The position numbers and the translations under genes are program-made. A stretch of 64,000 nucleotides of DNA, taken from Monomorium pharaonis (Eukaryota > Arthropoda > Insecta > Hymenoptera > Formicidae). The stretch lies in NCBI RefSeq assembly GCF_013373865.1, contig NC_050469.1, positions 18,177,046-18,241,045 of the forward strand, given 5' to 3'. Below the pieces are notes generated by a model that was given only the letters and a program-made list of their open reading frames with translations, was not told where the DNA came from and did not search any database. Positions 44,157 through 55,404 of the stretch are shown here, in pieces; within the stretch, counting starts at the first letter, position 1, and every line of letters starts with the position of its first letter.

Positions 44157-44741
44157 ACACTCAGAGAAAAAATTTTTGATCGTGGCTACTAAAAGTGATA
44201 ACTTATAAATTTTATTCGTCGAACTTATTATACATAGTTCAATAAACTATGTTATAGTTATTACAACTACAATTTTAGTTACAATAACTATAAAAATAAT
44301 TTGTACCACGGCAACATTATTTGTATTGTGTAACTATTAATTTATAGAAAAATAAGACCTCAAATATAATTATATAATTATAGAGACTTCATACCAATAA
44401 GTTTTAATAATTATTATATTTTTCTTTGATTGCGTACGGGTAATTAATTGTATAATCGTAATAACAATGCAATAAAGCAATCGTGGCGTAGCTTCCTAAA
44501 TGTTGGGAATAAGAACGGAAAAATTTGAGTTCGAATTTTGGGCGTTTCAGTTTTTTATCATATTATTATTTATATTATTATTTTTCTATAGCTTCTTATT
44601 TCGACATTTATTATAAATCATTAATATTACTATATTTTTTAATTTGTATAACTTATTCTATTTGTTACAAACTATAGTCTTGTTGAGATGCTATTTGTTC
44701 ATAAATTTATAGTTGCTAATATAATTTTTTTCTCTGAGTGT
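44157..44741. mobile_element. 585-bp TIR element (ACACTCAGAGAAAAAA ends) carrying a tRNA-like module
   Basis: ACACTCAGAGAAAAAATT (44,157 on) and AATTTTTTTCTCTGAGTGT (to 44,741) are complementary apart from one base of run length. The interior is AT-rich and non-coding. At about 44,484-44,540 it holds TGGCGTAGCTTCC and GAGTTCGAATTTT, resembling pol III A and B boxes. This is the second TIR element in the window with such a module (compare 6,759-7,821). Confidence 0.6.
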
Positions 44742-44994
44742 AATATACAACATTGTAATATTTACGTAGCACATAGAAAATTGATAAAATCATTTAATTC
44801 TTTTTTAATTTATTGAATAATTTATCAATATATAATAATACTTATTCCTGGAAAAAAATGCGTATATCCTGTGTAATATTCCATAGCATAAAATTAATTA
44901 ACATACTCCCGGGAAAAAATACTTCTTATGTATTATTATGATCACATAAGAAGTAATCATATATGAATTTTGTCCGCATAAACTCATATATGGT

Positions 44995-45884
44995 TGTAGT
45001 GTAGTGTGTTTACTTCCCACAAGAGAGATTCCACCGCGTGGAGTTATTTGGTTGCCCTGAAAAAGACAGATTGTCCGACGTCTTAAGAAGGACGGTTGGT
45101 TATTATGGTCTCAGAGGCAGAGGTCTCTTCGAATAGCTACTGTGGTTTCCTCTTGCACCCTCGGGTGGATGCCCCGAGATTTCCTTTGCGGTGCACGTGG
45201 TGTCACTGAGTTTCCGGATGGAGTGTTGGGCCAAGAAACGTCGGAGTTCTTCGGTGAACTCGCTTGGACGCTGGCGTCTGCTTTAGGCCTGGAGGGTGTA
45301 GTCTGTGTCTCTACCGAACTCTGTAGGAAGCGTAGAGTCCTACTCCGTTGAATAAGAGGGAGATCCCAGGTGATGATTCTCCATTCCAGTCTGGTCGTCC
45401 CTAGGTCGAATCTTGTAGTCCTTGCTGTGTCGGGCCGAGATCGTGGCCGCTCTGATGGCCGAGCTGGCCGGAATGGCTTCCTCCGTCGAGGCAGTGTAAT
45501 GCTGTCAGAGGCCCGTCGAGCGCACTCCGGCAGGAGACCCAGTTATTGAGCTCACTCTACAAAGAAGATCCAACAAGCGCGCTCCCGTAGCGAGGCCCGT
45601 CGTAATCAAAAAAAGTATGCTCGGAGAGTAGAGTTTACTCTAGAATACCCTCTTTGCTTGGGAATCTTACTTTTAGATTCATTTATCCGCGCTGCATGTG
45701 GTCCTTATATAGCGTGACCGTTGCACTTTTATTCCTGGGTGCCCCGGCCGACTGTCGGTGGCGCCGCGCACTACTCGGCTTGCGAGCGCGCGGCGTGGGC
45801 GGCGAGCGCACGGCGGTGAACGCAGCAGCGTAGGTGAAGAGGACGCAGCAGCGTAGGCGCGCTGAGTAGCGGAAGACCGCCACA
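44995..45884 (-). repeat. 3' LTR of the gypsy-type element
   Basis: In element orientation it starts TGTGGCGGTC and ends CACTACACTACA. A TATATAAGG box lies near 45,712-45,703 in that orientation. A polypurine tract (AACCAAGGAGG) lies just inside it, at about 45,887-45,897. It differs from the 5' LTR by many substitutions and several indels. Confidence 0.8.
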
Positions 45885-46109
45885 TGACCTCCTTGGTTGA
45901 CTTTAAACCCCCTCGAAACGAACTGGTAGTTGTGATATTCGTTTACTTCTCGTTCGTGTTGGAGTTGAGCTTGGTAAAGGTATCGGTGTTGGTTTCGGCT
46001 GTTCTGTTGTCACTTCCTCTGGTGCTAAAATGTAGGCAAATATTAGCCTGTCAATCGAGACATTGACCACACGTCCGTTAATGCGAAGTTTATGTTTTTT
46101 CTCCTTTGT

Positions 46110-46990
46110 TAAGGATGTAGTATGGGCCGTCGTAAGTTGGCTGTAAGGTTGCTCTTGTCACGTCGTGCCTCAGAAAAACTTTTTGTGCCGTACTCAAATC
46201 TTTGTGTACGAAGATAGCCTTTTCTTCGTGTTTCCATAGTTTTGGCTGTAGGCTCCTCATTATTTTCCCGAGCTGAGCTGCGAAATCTTCTGTGTTGCTT
46301 GGTGTACTTGCTTCTCCCAGAAATTGTCATAGAAGACGTATCGATTCACCAAAAACCATCTCCGCTGGGGTGGCTTGTAAATCTTTTTTCCATGAAGCCC
46401 TCAAACCCATAAGAACTACTGAAAGGATGTCTGCCCACTCTTTCGTCTGGTGACTCTTAATTGACGCTTTTAGCTGGCGATGAAACCTCTCTATCATGCC
46501 ATTTGCTGCTGAGTAATACGCTGTTGTCCGTATATGTACTGACCCAGTTAGTTTTGTTAGTTTTTTGAACAAATCTAATTCAAACTGTCGACCTTGATCT
46601 GTTGTTATTCGCGCTGAAGTTCCAAATCTTGCTATCCAGTTTATCATCCAGTTGTCTCGTTTCTGTCGAAATATCCGGTACAAGGTATTGCTTCTGGCAA
46701 TTTTGTGAACCTAGTAATGATCGTCAGGCAATATTTATATCCCATCGATGCTGGCATTGGTCCGACGATGTCCATGTGTATATGTTCAAATCTCCTGGTG
46801 GGATTTGCAAAGTTTCCCGTTGGTAAGATTGTGTGCTTATACACCTTTGGCTTTTGACATGGGATGCAAGTTTGTGCCCATTTACAGCAATCTTGTTGCA
46901 TGTTTGGCGACACGTATCTGTCTTTAATTAACTTTATGGTAGCCTTTATGCCAGGATGTGGCAGACCGTGCAGGGCTCTGAATACCTGCT
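46110..46990 (-). pseudogene. gypsy-type integrase
   Basis: A zinc-binding HHCC module can be traced (HGLPHPG, then CKWAQTCIPC). The catalytic triad follows: HMDIVGP (Asp), ITTDQGRQFE (Asp) and GMIERFHRQLK (Glu), with exactly 35 residues between the second Asp and the Glu, as expected for retroviral-type integrases. It is split over at least three frames by frameshifts near 46,945 and 46,670. It would insert the element's cDNA; this copy is broken. Confidence 0.8.
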
Positions 46991-47625
46991 GTCTAAATGG
47001 TTCTGTGACGTATGGGCGCTTAATCGGCGTTGTGGTGTCGCACTGTATCGTCGTTGTAGAGCCTGGTATTTCTCCAGCTTTAACGAATACTGAGTGCTGC
47101 CGTCTAGAATTTTCTTGAGCTCAGAATCTTCGTGTTGTGACTTTGTCAGTGTCTCAAAGTCTGGCGCTAGCTGAATGGCTTCGATTCGCGACAAGGTATC
47201 TGCCACTATATTATCTTTGCCTGCCACATGCCGAATATCTGTTGAAAATTGACTAATGAAGTCTAGATGACGAGCTTGTTTGGGTGAACTTCGTAGCACG
47301 TCTTGTTGAAAAGCGTAGATCAAAGGCTTATGGTCTGTGTAAATAATGAATGCTCTTCCGTCTAATAGGTGTCGGAAGTATTTTATTACTATATAAACTG
47401 CGAGTAACTTTCTATCGTACGGGCTATATTTCGTTTGCGCTTGGTTGAGCTTCTTGCTCATGAATGCCAGTGGTTGTTGTTCTCCATCACATCTGGTGTA
47501 CTACGGCACCTATTGCAGTATCAGAAGCATCTGTAGTTAGTGTTATTGTCGCCTCTGTCTTTGGGTGTGCCAGTAACGTAGCTCTTGCCAGGCTGTCTTT
47601 GCATTTCTGGAAAACGTGTTCCAAA
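46991..47625 (-). pseudogene. gypsy-type RNase H domain
   Basis: KYSPYDRKLLAVYIVIKYF, HLLDGRAFIIYTDHKPLIYAF, and later HVAGKDNIVADTLSRIE are classic gypsy RNase H phrases. These include the conserved D and the VADTLSR end. The upstream part (47,465-47,625) is shifted into another frame. Confidence 0.8.
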
Positions 47626-48510
47626 CTATTGCGGTGTCCATTCTATTGGGGTTTTTCCTTTAGTTTTTGGTCCTTTTAAGATGTCTTGTAATTTGACTTG
47701 GTTTTGTGCTGCTTTCGGAATAAACCTTCTATAAAAATTTATTGTTCCCAGGAACTGCCTCATCTGTTTAACTGTTTCCAGTTTTTTAAAATCCCGAATT
47801 GCTTGGACCTTTTCCGGTAGTGGTTGTATTCCTTCTTCAGACACCAAGTATCCTATGAACTTTATTTGTTTGCTACCAAACACGCATTTATTGGAATTCA
47901 GCTGTAAGCCGTATTCTTCTAAACGGCAAAACAGTTGTTCCAAATGTTTCATGTGTTCTTCCTCTGTTTTTGAGGCGACTAGTATGTCATCTATATAAGC
48001 ATAACAAAAATCGAACCGGTGCGTGACTTTATTTATAAACCTTTGAAAGGTTTGTGCTGCGTTTCTTAGTCCAAATGGCATGCAGCAGAATTCATATAGT
48101 ACAAAAGGTGTGGTGATAGCCGTTTTTGCAATGTCTTCCGGATGTACCGGAATCTGGTTATATGCTCTAATTAAATCCAACGTGGAGAAAATTTTCCTCT
48201 CTGCTAAGGACTGTGCGAAATCTTCAATATGAGGTATTGAATAGCGATCGGGCACTGTTCTTGCATTAAGACTCCGATAGTCACCGCATGGTCTCCAGGC
48301 ATTTTCTTTTTTATGTGAAGTGCTGCGACCCACGGGCTTTTGAATGGCCGGATAATCTCTTCTTCCAGAAAGAGATTAAATTCGGCTTTCGCTATTTTTA
48401 ATTTATCTGCTGCCAGTCTTCGAAGCTTGCAGACTTCCGACGGACCAAAGAGTTTGTTTTTATATAATGTATAATCGTGTGCGGATGCTTCTATGCCTGT
48501 GTTCTTGTTA
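47626..48510 (-). pseudogene. gypsy-type reverse transcriptase
   Basis: The frame from about 48,333 reads WRPCGDYRSLNART, then FSTLDLIRAYNQIPVHP (first catalytic Asp), MPFGLRNAAQTFQRF, and FCYAYIDDILVAS (YIDD, coded at 47,997-47,986). It continues to the thumb phrase QFLGTINFYRRFIP. The preceding piece (RRLAADKLKIAKAEFN) is in another frame. Domain order and phrases are typical of Ty3/gypsy; the frameshift near 48,330 disables it. Confidence 0.85.
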
Positions 48511-48511
48511 G

Positions 48512-48893
48512 TTAAGTGATCAACAGAAATTTTGCTAACAGCTGATGAAAGGGGGTGTTGCCTGACATGGCTTTTATAGAATTTGTGTTGGCTCTAATAG
48601 CTGAGCACTTCGTTGCCAACCTCATTTTTGCATCTATTAACTGTCCCTTTTTCGCATCAGGTATAAGGTGAAAGTGCGACAAGAAATCGGATCTTATTAT
48701 AGGGGTTGTGATGTCTGCAATTACAAAGCGCCACAAGACGCGGCGTAATCCCAGATTTGGTTGAATCGTAACATGTTCGTATGTCATAATGCAGGATTTG
48801 CCGCGTAGAGCTCTTGTGTGCTGAACAATCGTTTTCGTATCACTGAACGTGGATAAACGCTGACATCAGAGCCGGTGTCAATTAAATCGTACT
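48512..48893 (-). pseudogene. gypsy-type aspartic protease
   Basis: The active-site phrase LIDTGSDVSVYP is coded around 48,879-48,871, followed after a stop near 48,788 by FVIADITTPIIRSDFLSHF, the usual second conserved part. Length and position between Gag and reverse transcriptase fit the family. Confidence 0.7.
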
Positions 48894-48909
48894 TTTGTAC
48901 TACGATCTG

Positions 48910-49462
48910 TGACGAATAAGCGGTTTACTCCTCGGCCGTTCGCCGCTGATAATGATTGCTCCTCTAGTTTTCCTCATCTTTATAAGCGCACGGTTTCATA
49001 CATTTTTTGCTCTTTCTTTGAATTGTTGATGGTAATAACACAACGCGTCGAGGTTTTTTTCATCCTTGGGTTGGACGATTTTTGGAACGGCTTCTTCTTT
49101 TATCTTTATTGAGGAATCGTGTTAATCGGCTGTTGAGGCAAGCTACTTGCTTCGCCAAATCTTTAATTTGCTGCTCCATTGATTGATCGGCCGTAGCCGC
49201 TTGAGTACCTACGACGACGGTTTTGCATGTTACCTCGTATATCCGGTCAGCTTGTTCAGCAACTATTTCTAAATTGTCCGTTGTACGAGTAGCGAGAATA
49301 GCTTGCAGTTGGGATGGTAATCTGCCTATTCATAACATACGCAATAATTGTTCTGATACGGCCATACTTGCAAGTGACTGTAAGTGTCTCAGAAACTGTG
49401 ATGGTCTTCTATCTCCCATCTCTTCACGTTCCAAGAGTTGTGGATCTGTTGTTCCTGGGATA
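48910..49462 (-). pseudogene. gypsy-type Gag, C-terminal part
   Basis: LLEREEMGDRRPSQFLRHLQ and RLPSQLQAILATRT match a Gag type frequent in insect gypsy elements. They are followed by a helical region (NLEIVAEQADRIYE) and a basic stretch. One stop (TGA) lies within it and frameshifts follow near 49,060. The N-terminal half lies beyond the nested transposon, at 51,412-51,685. Confidence 0.65.
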
Positions 49463-51411
49463 TTGATAACACAGGCACACACAAAAAAGTGGTTGGTCCG
49501 GCAGACTAGACTAGTTAATCCTTATGTATTTTGACCCGCTGAATCCAAATCCAAGATCAGAATTGCAAAGTTAACTCGCATTTCCCAACCTCAAAAAAAA
49601 AAAATTTTTTTATATTGGTCCGGCAGACCAGACTAGTCTATCCTTATGTATTTTGACCCGCTGAATCCAAATCCAAGGTCAGAATTGCTGAATTGGCTCA
49701 CTTATCCTAACCTCAAAAAAACAACTTGTAAAAACAGTTTGAGTCACAAATGTATAATCCAAAGTGTGCAGGCTTGCGTAACCACATTATCCGAGAAAAA
49801 TTCAATACGTATGACAAGTCTGAGTTTCTGTGAATAAATAGCGTAGAAAATTCACTCACTTTTTCTATTATATACAACTTATTTATTTTCAAAGGTTTGG
49901 ATTAATGAACAAACTGAAACCTGGATGTTACAAGTTTGATGAATGCATACTATTCATCGATTCTTCTAAGAGAAGCTTGAAAGCAGTGTTGCTGCACAAT
50001 ATTAATGTATATGCCTCCATTCCTGTAGCGCACTCGGTAGTGATAAAAGAAGAGTACACAAACCTGAAAACAGTTCTTGAAAAAATTAAATACACAGAAC
50101 ATAGATGGTAAATTTGTGGGAATCTGAAATTTCTCCACCATATTAATGAGTCAACAATTAAATTACACAAAAAAACCGTACTTCTTATGTGAATAGGATA
50201 GTAGAGATTGAACGAACCATTACATAAGAAAAAAATGGCCGACAAGAACGTTTTTCAACCTGGGTCTAAAAACATCATAAATAAACCGTTAGTTGATCCT
50301 TCAAAAGTTATTCTTTCACCTCTTCATATTAAATTAGGACTCATGAAAAAATGGGTGAAAGCTCTGATTAAAAATGGTGAATGCTACCAGTATTTACAGG
50401 AAAAATTTTCCAACATCTCTGATGCAAAATTGCGGGAAAAAATTTTTAATGGACCTCAAATACGTAAAATGTTGAGAGACGATAATTTTGTCACCAAAAT
50501 GAATAAAGACGAGAGAACAGCATGGCTGAGTTTCAAAGGTGTCACAGAAAATATTCTAGGAAACCACAAAAGTCAAGATTACAAAAAAAGGATGGCGGAA
50601 ATAATGGAGAACTATAAAAAACTAGGTTGCTTAATGAATCTTAAGTTGCATTTCTTAAATTCTCATATCGACTACTTTCCAGAAAATCTAGGTGATTATA
50701 GTGAAGAACAAGGAGAAAGATTTCATCAGAACATCAAGGAGATGGAGTATCGATATCAAGACGAGTGGGATGTGAATATGATGGCTGATTTCTGCTGGAC
50801 GCTCAAACGTGATGTCTCTGTGAAAGGGAAGAAACGTAAGAGAAAGATTGCACAGAACCTTCGAGAATAAAAAAGTTAGATATAATAGAAAAAGGAGTGA
50901 ATTTTCTACGTTATTCATTCACAGAAGCTCAAACTTGTCACACGTATTGAATTTTCCTCGTGTAATGTGGTTACGCAAGCCTGCACGCTCTGGATTATAT
51001 ATTTGTGATCCAAACGGTTTTTACAAGGTGTTTTTTTGAGGTTAGAAAAAAATGAGCCAATTCAGCAATTTTGATCTTAAATTTGGATTCAGCGAATCAA
51101 AATACATAAGGATAGATTATTCTGGTCTGCCGGACCAACGTTAAAAAAAAGATTTTTTTAAGGTTAGGAAAAAATGAGCCAATTCAGCAATTCTGACCTT
51201 GGATTTGGATTCAGCGGGTCAAAATACATAAGGATAGACTAGTCCGGTCTGTCGGATCAACATTAAAAAAAAAATTTTTTTTGAGGTTAAGAAATGCGAG
51301 CTAACTTTGCAATTCTGACCTTGGATTCGGATTCAGCGGGTCAAAATAGATAAGGATTGACTAGTCTAGTCTGCTGGACCAACCACTTTTTTTGTGTGTA
51401 CCTATGTAATC
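49463..51411 (+). mobile_element. DNA transposon nested in gag, copy 1 (internally deleted)
   Basis: The left end TTGATAACACAGGCACACAC and the right end GTGTGTACCTATGTAATC are near-complements, continuing into GTGGTTGGTCCG..GACTAG. Long inverted ends (about 390-510 bp) contain two and three copies of a ~122-bp subrepeat. Between them lies a decayed transposase (49,896-50,870). The left ends also share AAATTCACTC with the right ends. Target duplication is unclear. Confidence 0.75.
49896..50870 (+). pseudogene. Transposase of the nested DNA transposon, decayed copy
   Basis: About 85-90% similar by eye to the copy at 56,558-57,556. It begins at MNKLKPGCYKFDECILFIDS; everything upstream is deleted. 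A Trp-Gln to Trp-stop change (TGGTAA, 50,106-50,111) and small indels near 50,130-50,200 break it. It resumes with PLHIKLGLMKKWVKAL and continues to MMADFCWTLKRDVSVKGKKR. A frameshift follows in the basic tail. Confidence 0.7.
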
Positions 51412-51685
51412 GCTGTATTAATGCCTTTTTTATGCTTTCATATTTATTCTTTTCTGGCGGCTGTGTGATGAGATCTTTTATTTCCTTGGCTTGTTTCGTA
51501 TCAAATTGAGCCAGGACGTATGCGTACTTAGTTTCATCACTTGTAATTTTTCCAAGTGTGAATAGTCCTTCTAGTTAAACAAACCATAACTCTGGTTTAT
51601 CGGTCCAGAAAGGAGGTATGTTAATAATCACCCGGTTGATCGGAGCACACTCAGCGCCCGTCGGCTCTGTTACCGCCGGCTCCAT
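51412..51685 (-). pseudogene. gypsy-type Gag, N-terminal part
   Basis: The ATG is at 51,685-51,683. The frame reads IPPFWTDKPELWFV, a stop (TAA, 51,577-51,575), then TKYAYVLAQFD and KYESIKKALIQR. This is the start of the same Gag whose C-terminal part continues at 49,462 on the other side of the nested transposon. Confidence 0.65.
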
Positions 51686-51702
51686 CACGGTGAAATATAG
51701 AT

Positions 51703-51718
51703 CACGTCGGAGTCACCA
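51703..51718 (-). other. Primer binding site of the gypsy-type element
   Basis: Three bases inside the 5' LTR the - strand reads TGGTGACTCCGACGTG. It begins with TGG, complementary to a tRNA CCA end, at the expected place. I did not identify the primer tRNA. Confidence 0.6.
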
Positions 51719-51721
51719 ATT

Positions 51722-52673
51722 TGTGGTGTAGTGTTTTTACTTCCCACAAGAAAGATTCCACCGCGTAAAGTTATTTCGTCCTTGAAAACGGTGGATTGTC
51801 CGACGTCCTAATAAGGACGATTGGTTATTATGATGAGGCAGAGGTCTCTTCGAATAGCTCCTATGGTTTCCTCTTCCACCCTCGGGTGGATGCCCCGAGA
51901 TTTCTTTCGTGGTACACGTGGTGTCACTAACTTTCCGAATGGAGTTCGGATTAATTGAGCCAAAAAACGTCGGAGTTCTCCGGTGAACTCGCTTAGATGC
52001 TGGCGTCTGCTTTAGGCCTGGAGGGTGTAGTCTGTGTCTCCACCGAACTCTGTAGGAAGCACGGAGTCCTACTCCGTTGAATAGGAGGGAGATCCCAGGT
52101 GATGAGTCTCCATTCTAGTCTGGTTGTCCCTAGGTCAAGTCTTGGAGTCCTCGCTGTGTTGAGCCGAGATTGTGGCCGCTCTGATGGCCGAGCTGGCCGG
52201 AATGGCTTCCTCCGTCGAGGCAGTGTAATGCCGTCAGAGGTCAGTCGAGCGCACTCCGGCAAGAGGCCCAGTTGTCGAGCTCACTCTACGAAAAAGATCC
52301 AACGAGCACACTCCCGTAGGGAAGCCCGTAGTTGTAGTTTTCGATGAACACACTTCGATATGGAGGCCCGTCGTAATCAAAAAGAGTACGCTCGGAGAGT
52401 ATCTAGAGTTTACTCTAGAATACCCTCTTTGCTTAGGAATCTTACTTTTTCATTTATCCGCGTTGCGTGTGAGCCTTATATGGCCTAACGGTTGCATTTT
52501 ATTTCTGAGTGCCCCGGCCGACTGTCGGCGGTGCCGCGCACTACTCGGCTGGCGAGCGCGCGGCGGTGGACGTAGTGGCGCACGGCGTGGGCGGCGAGCG
52601 CGCGGCAGTGGATACAGCAGCGTAGGTGGCGAACGTGCAACAGCGTAGGTGCGCTGACTGAAGTGGCGCCACA
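51722..52673 (-). repeat. 5' LTR of the gypsy-type element
   Basis: In element orientation it starts TGTGGCGCCACTTC and ends CACTACACCACA. It is about 60 bp longer than the 3' LTR, with an extra stretch near 52,327-52,370 (AGTTTTCGATGAACACACTT) and other indels. The divergence implies an old insertion. Confidence 0.8.
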
Positions 52674-53223
52674 ATGATCACATATGTTTATCTAAGGTTA
52701 TATTCGAGGATATATATTTAAATAAATTTATATTTGCAGGTATAATATTGTGATCTGATGATATACATATAACTCCATAAGTTTGTGTATAATTATATTA
52801 AATTTTATTTTTATATTTTCTCAATTTTCGGATTTTCTTTCTGAACATGATTGCAGAGACCCACGAACTCTCTTCGTGTAACAAAAATGATATACACTTT
52901 GCTGTTAGTGAAGTGCTAGGTAAGCCGTGGATAATAGTTTCCTTTTTTAAGCCTTTTGGAGTAAATTTTTTCACGAGAAGGAAAAGCGTCGCGCCTTTGC
53001 CTAGTGGCGATTTTGAGAACTACTCGTGGCTGTATATATTTAAATAAGCTTATATTTTGAGATATAGTATTGTGTGACCTAATCATATATAACTCTATAT
53101 GAATATGTAAATTTGTATGTGATTGTATATTTTCGGATAAAGTTATACTGCTTGCTAAATGATATCCTTAATATGTTTGTTTATGAGAACAATATACAAT
53201 ATTTATTAATTATATATGTAATT

Positions 53224-53268
<45 letters not shown>

Positions 53269-53454
53269 GTTTGTAAAAAAGAAAATTAAACGTAATTGTT
53301 GACAATCGGATTTGTTATAATTATTAAAATATAAAAGATTTTTAAACATTAAATGTTGCACAGTAAAAATTACAAAATAAATTATTTATTTTTGTAACAC
53401 ATTTTGATTTTATTGTTTAACAACCTTATAGTTTAAGAAATTGTAATATGTATA

Positions 53455-53829
53455 CAGGGTAAACCTTCCGTCAACATTTCCAAGCAAATAAAGCATATTA
53501 AACTGAACAGAAAAGTCTTTTACCATTTTGCAATTTTCGCAATAGTTAATGGGTTATTGATTACACAGGTACACAAAAAAGTGGTGTTTTTTTTAATCAG
53601 GAAAAAATGAGCCCACTCAGCAATTCTGACCTTGGATTTGGATTCAGCGGGTCAAAATACATAAGGATTGACTAGTCTGGTCCGCCGGACCAACCACTTT
53701 TTTGTGTGCCTGTGTAATCAACAACTTATTAACTATTGCGGAAATTGCAAAACGGTAAAGGACTTTTCTGTTCAGTTTAATGCGCTCTACCTGCTTGTAA
53801 ATGTTGACGGAAGGTTTGCAGGACACCAC
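53455..53829. mobile_element. 375-bp palindromic MITE with GTATA target duplication
   Basis: The left arm CAGGGTAAACCTTCCGTCAA and the right arm TTGACGGAAGGTTTGCAGG pair over about 100 bp with few mismatches (shared inner phrase TTAAACTGAACAGAAAAGTC). GTATA flanks both sides (53,450-53,454; 53,830-53,834). Copy 1 of the host element shows the unoccupied site. A smaller MITE sits exactly at its centre. Confidence 0.75.
53557..53721. mobile_element. 165-bp MITE derived from the nested DNA transposon family
   Basis: It has the same ends as the transposon at 49,463: TTGATTACACAGGTACACAA and CACTTTTTTGTGTGCCTGTG followed by TAATCAA. It holds one internal subrepeat with GGATTCAGCGGGTCAAAATA and CTGGTCCGCCGGACCAACC. 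It has no coding part, only ends, so it is a deletion derivative. Confidence 0.75.
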
Positions 53830-53865
53830 GTATATGAAATTATATTTATGTATATGCTCATGTAT

Positions 53866-55393
53866 AAGTTGTGACGTGACGTTTTTCGTCAGTCACAAAG
53901 GCCCTATGGCCCGACCGGGAAAGGCCATTTGGTGCCGCTCATTACCCCGAGGGGGGGAGCGGCCTCTCCTTTCCTGAGTAATATTTCTTTTAGTATTAAG
54001 TCACTTAGGTATCTGCCAAGCGGAAGTCACGATGAAATCCGCGGGAAAAGTGGTGTGCCACGACTACCAATTGTAACTGATGGAGCAGCCGTCGAGGGAA
54101 TGTTAGAAAGAAGCATAGACGACCGAGCGGCGGGGCCCCGGACAGCCGGAGGACAGCGAGCAAGGGCAAGTAATTGCGTACAGTACCGAGGTGTTAAAAA
54201 AGTCAGGAGACAAACACTGCCGTTATACTTTATTGTAGAAAGAGGAGCAGCAGTTCGGTGCAGCCTGAGACGACGCCGGGGAGAGAGCGTGCGCCCTTAC
54301 ACCCGACGACCAGGGTGGAGGAAGCCCCAGCCGGCGCGGTAACCACGGACTCGAGGAGTAAGCCGGACGGGGCCTGATCAACCCTGAGCCGGTCCAGCAG
54401 CAGCCGATACGGCGAAGAACATCGAGGCGTGCAATCCGCGGCCTTCAAATCGCGCGGCGTCACGAACAGAGGCGCCCTCGGACGCTGGGACCCTATAGGA
54501 CTGGCAGAGGACCCCTCATCGACTAGCGATCGGTGTGCACGGATTGAAGCGCGATCGATGCGCGGGCCGCTGCCGGCGTCCGCGGCGCCCCCGACTGCTC
54601 ACGGTTCGTCACTGTTTGGTGAGACATCCACAGGAGCAGTTCCACGGTCCTCGACGACGCCAACCTCTGTAAGGCCACCACTTCGACCACGCGGTAAGGG
54701 CGGAGACGGCCGTCCCGGCATTTCGTAAGACATAATTACCCTACCGAGCGTTCGGTGGGCGAAACAATTGTATTCGGGATACCGAGAGTCGAGTCACCGC
54801 GTAGCAGGGCCGTGTCGATCTCCGTCTCGTAGCGATTAATGACTATTTCGCCTAATGTCTCCTCCCTCGGGGAGTATGTCGAGCCGACAGTCGATTTATG
54901 TATAAGAAATAATGTCTCGCGACGGGATAGTGTGTAGATTGTTATCCGGGATTCACTTGCCGCATACCGAAAGTGCGAGCCATGTACGCGTTATCAAAGC
55001 GAGCTTCTGTAGGAGAGGATACCTACGAGAAAGACGCGCCATTTGTCTATTGCTAGAGTCGCGTGTTATATTGTCTTTGTGTGTAGCCTATAGAGTGTAA
55101 TATTCGATACGTGCAAATCTCACGTCGAGTATGCGACAGTCGTGTAATATAGTGTCGAACGACCAATTCACATTTGTCAACTAAAATTGTCGATATATCT
55201 ATTCTCAATATACGCTTATTATATTTATTAATTCGATCTAGTTATTCACGTGAGACCTCTCCTCTCCTATTCCGCGTACCGAGAAAGAACCTCGCACCTC
55301 TGCCACTTCGTGTAGAGGCGGGCTAGCCGGCATTCGGCCGTCGTGCGAAGTACCGAGCGTTTTGCGATTTTTGTGCAGCGCGGATTCCGCGCC
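53866..55393 (+). mobile_element. GC-rich LTR-like block followed by a tRNA-Lys-type primer site
   Basis: About 1.5 kb of GC-richer DNA starts at the insertion point in copy 2 (GTAT directly repeated at 53,862-53,865 and 60,025-60,028). It ends at TGGCGCCCAAC (55,394-55,404), the primer-binding-site sequence used by many gypsy-like elements and retroviruses with tRNA-Lys. No gag-pol follows, so at most a 5' LTR and leader survive. Open frames here (for example 53,929-54,342) show no recognised domain. Confidence 0.35.
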
Positions 55394-55404
55394 TGGCGCC
55401 CAAC
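55394..55404 (+). other. Candidate primer binding site TGGCGCCCAAC
   Basis: An exact match to the common tRNA-Lys-type primer-site start, placed at the 3' side of the LTR-like block. The bases before it do not end in CA, which weakens the call. Confidence 0.4.

Larger units (their letters stand above)
44995..52673 (-). mobile_element. Ty3/gypsy-type LTR retrotransposon, degenerate
   Basis: Two LTRs (44,995-45,884 and 51,722-52,673) flank Gag, protease, reverse transcriptase, RNase H and integrase in gypsy order on the - strand. Target duplication: ATGGT (44,990-44,994) and ATGAT (52,674-52,678), one base changed. Copy 1 of the host element confirms a continuous site. Without the DNA transposon nested in gag (49,463-51,411) the element is about 5.7 kb. 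Stops and frameshifts occur in every domain, so it is inactive. Confidence 0.85.

Noticed and set aside
45679..45885. Arg/Ala-rich frames within the gypsy LTRs
   Set aside because: They lie in GC-rich GCGAGCGCGCGGC repeats of the LTR, and the corresponding segment of the other LTR is not conserved as protein.
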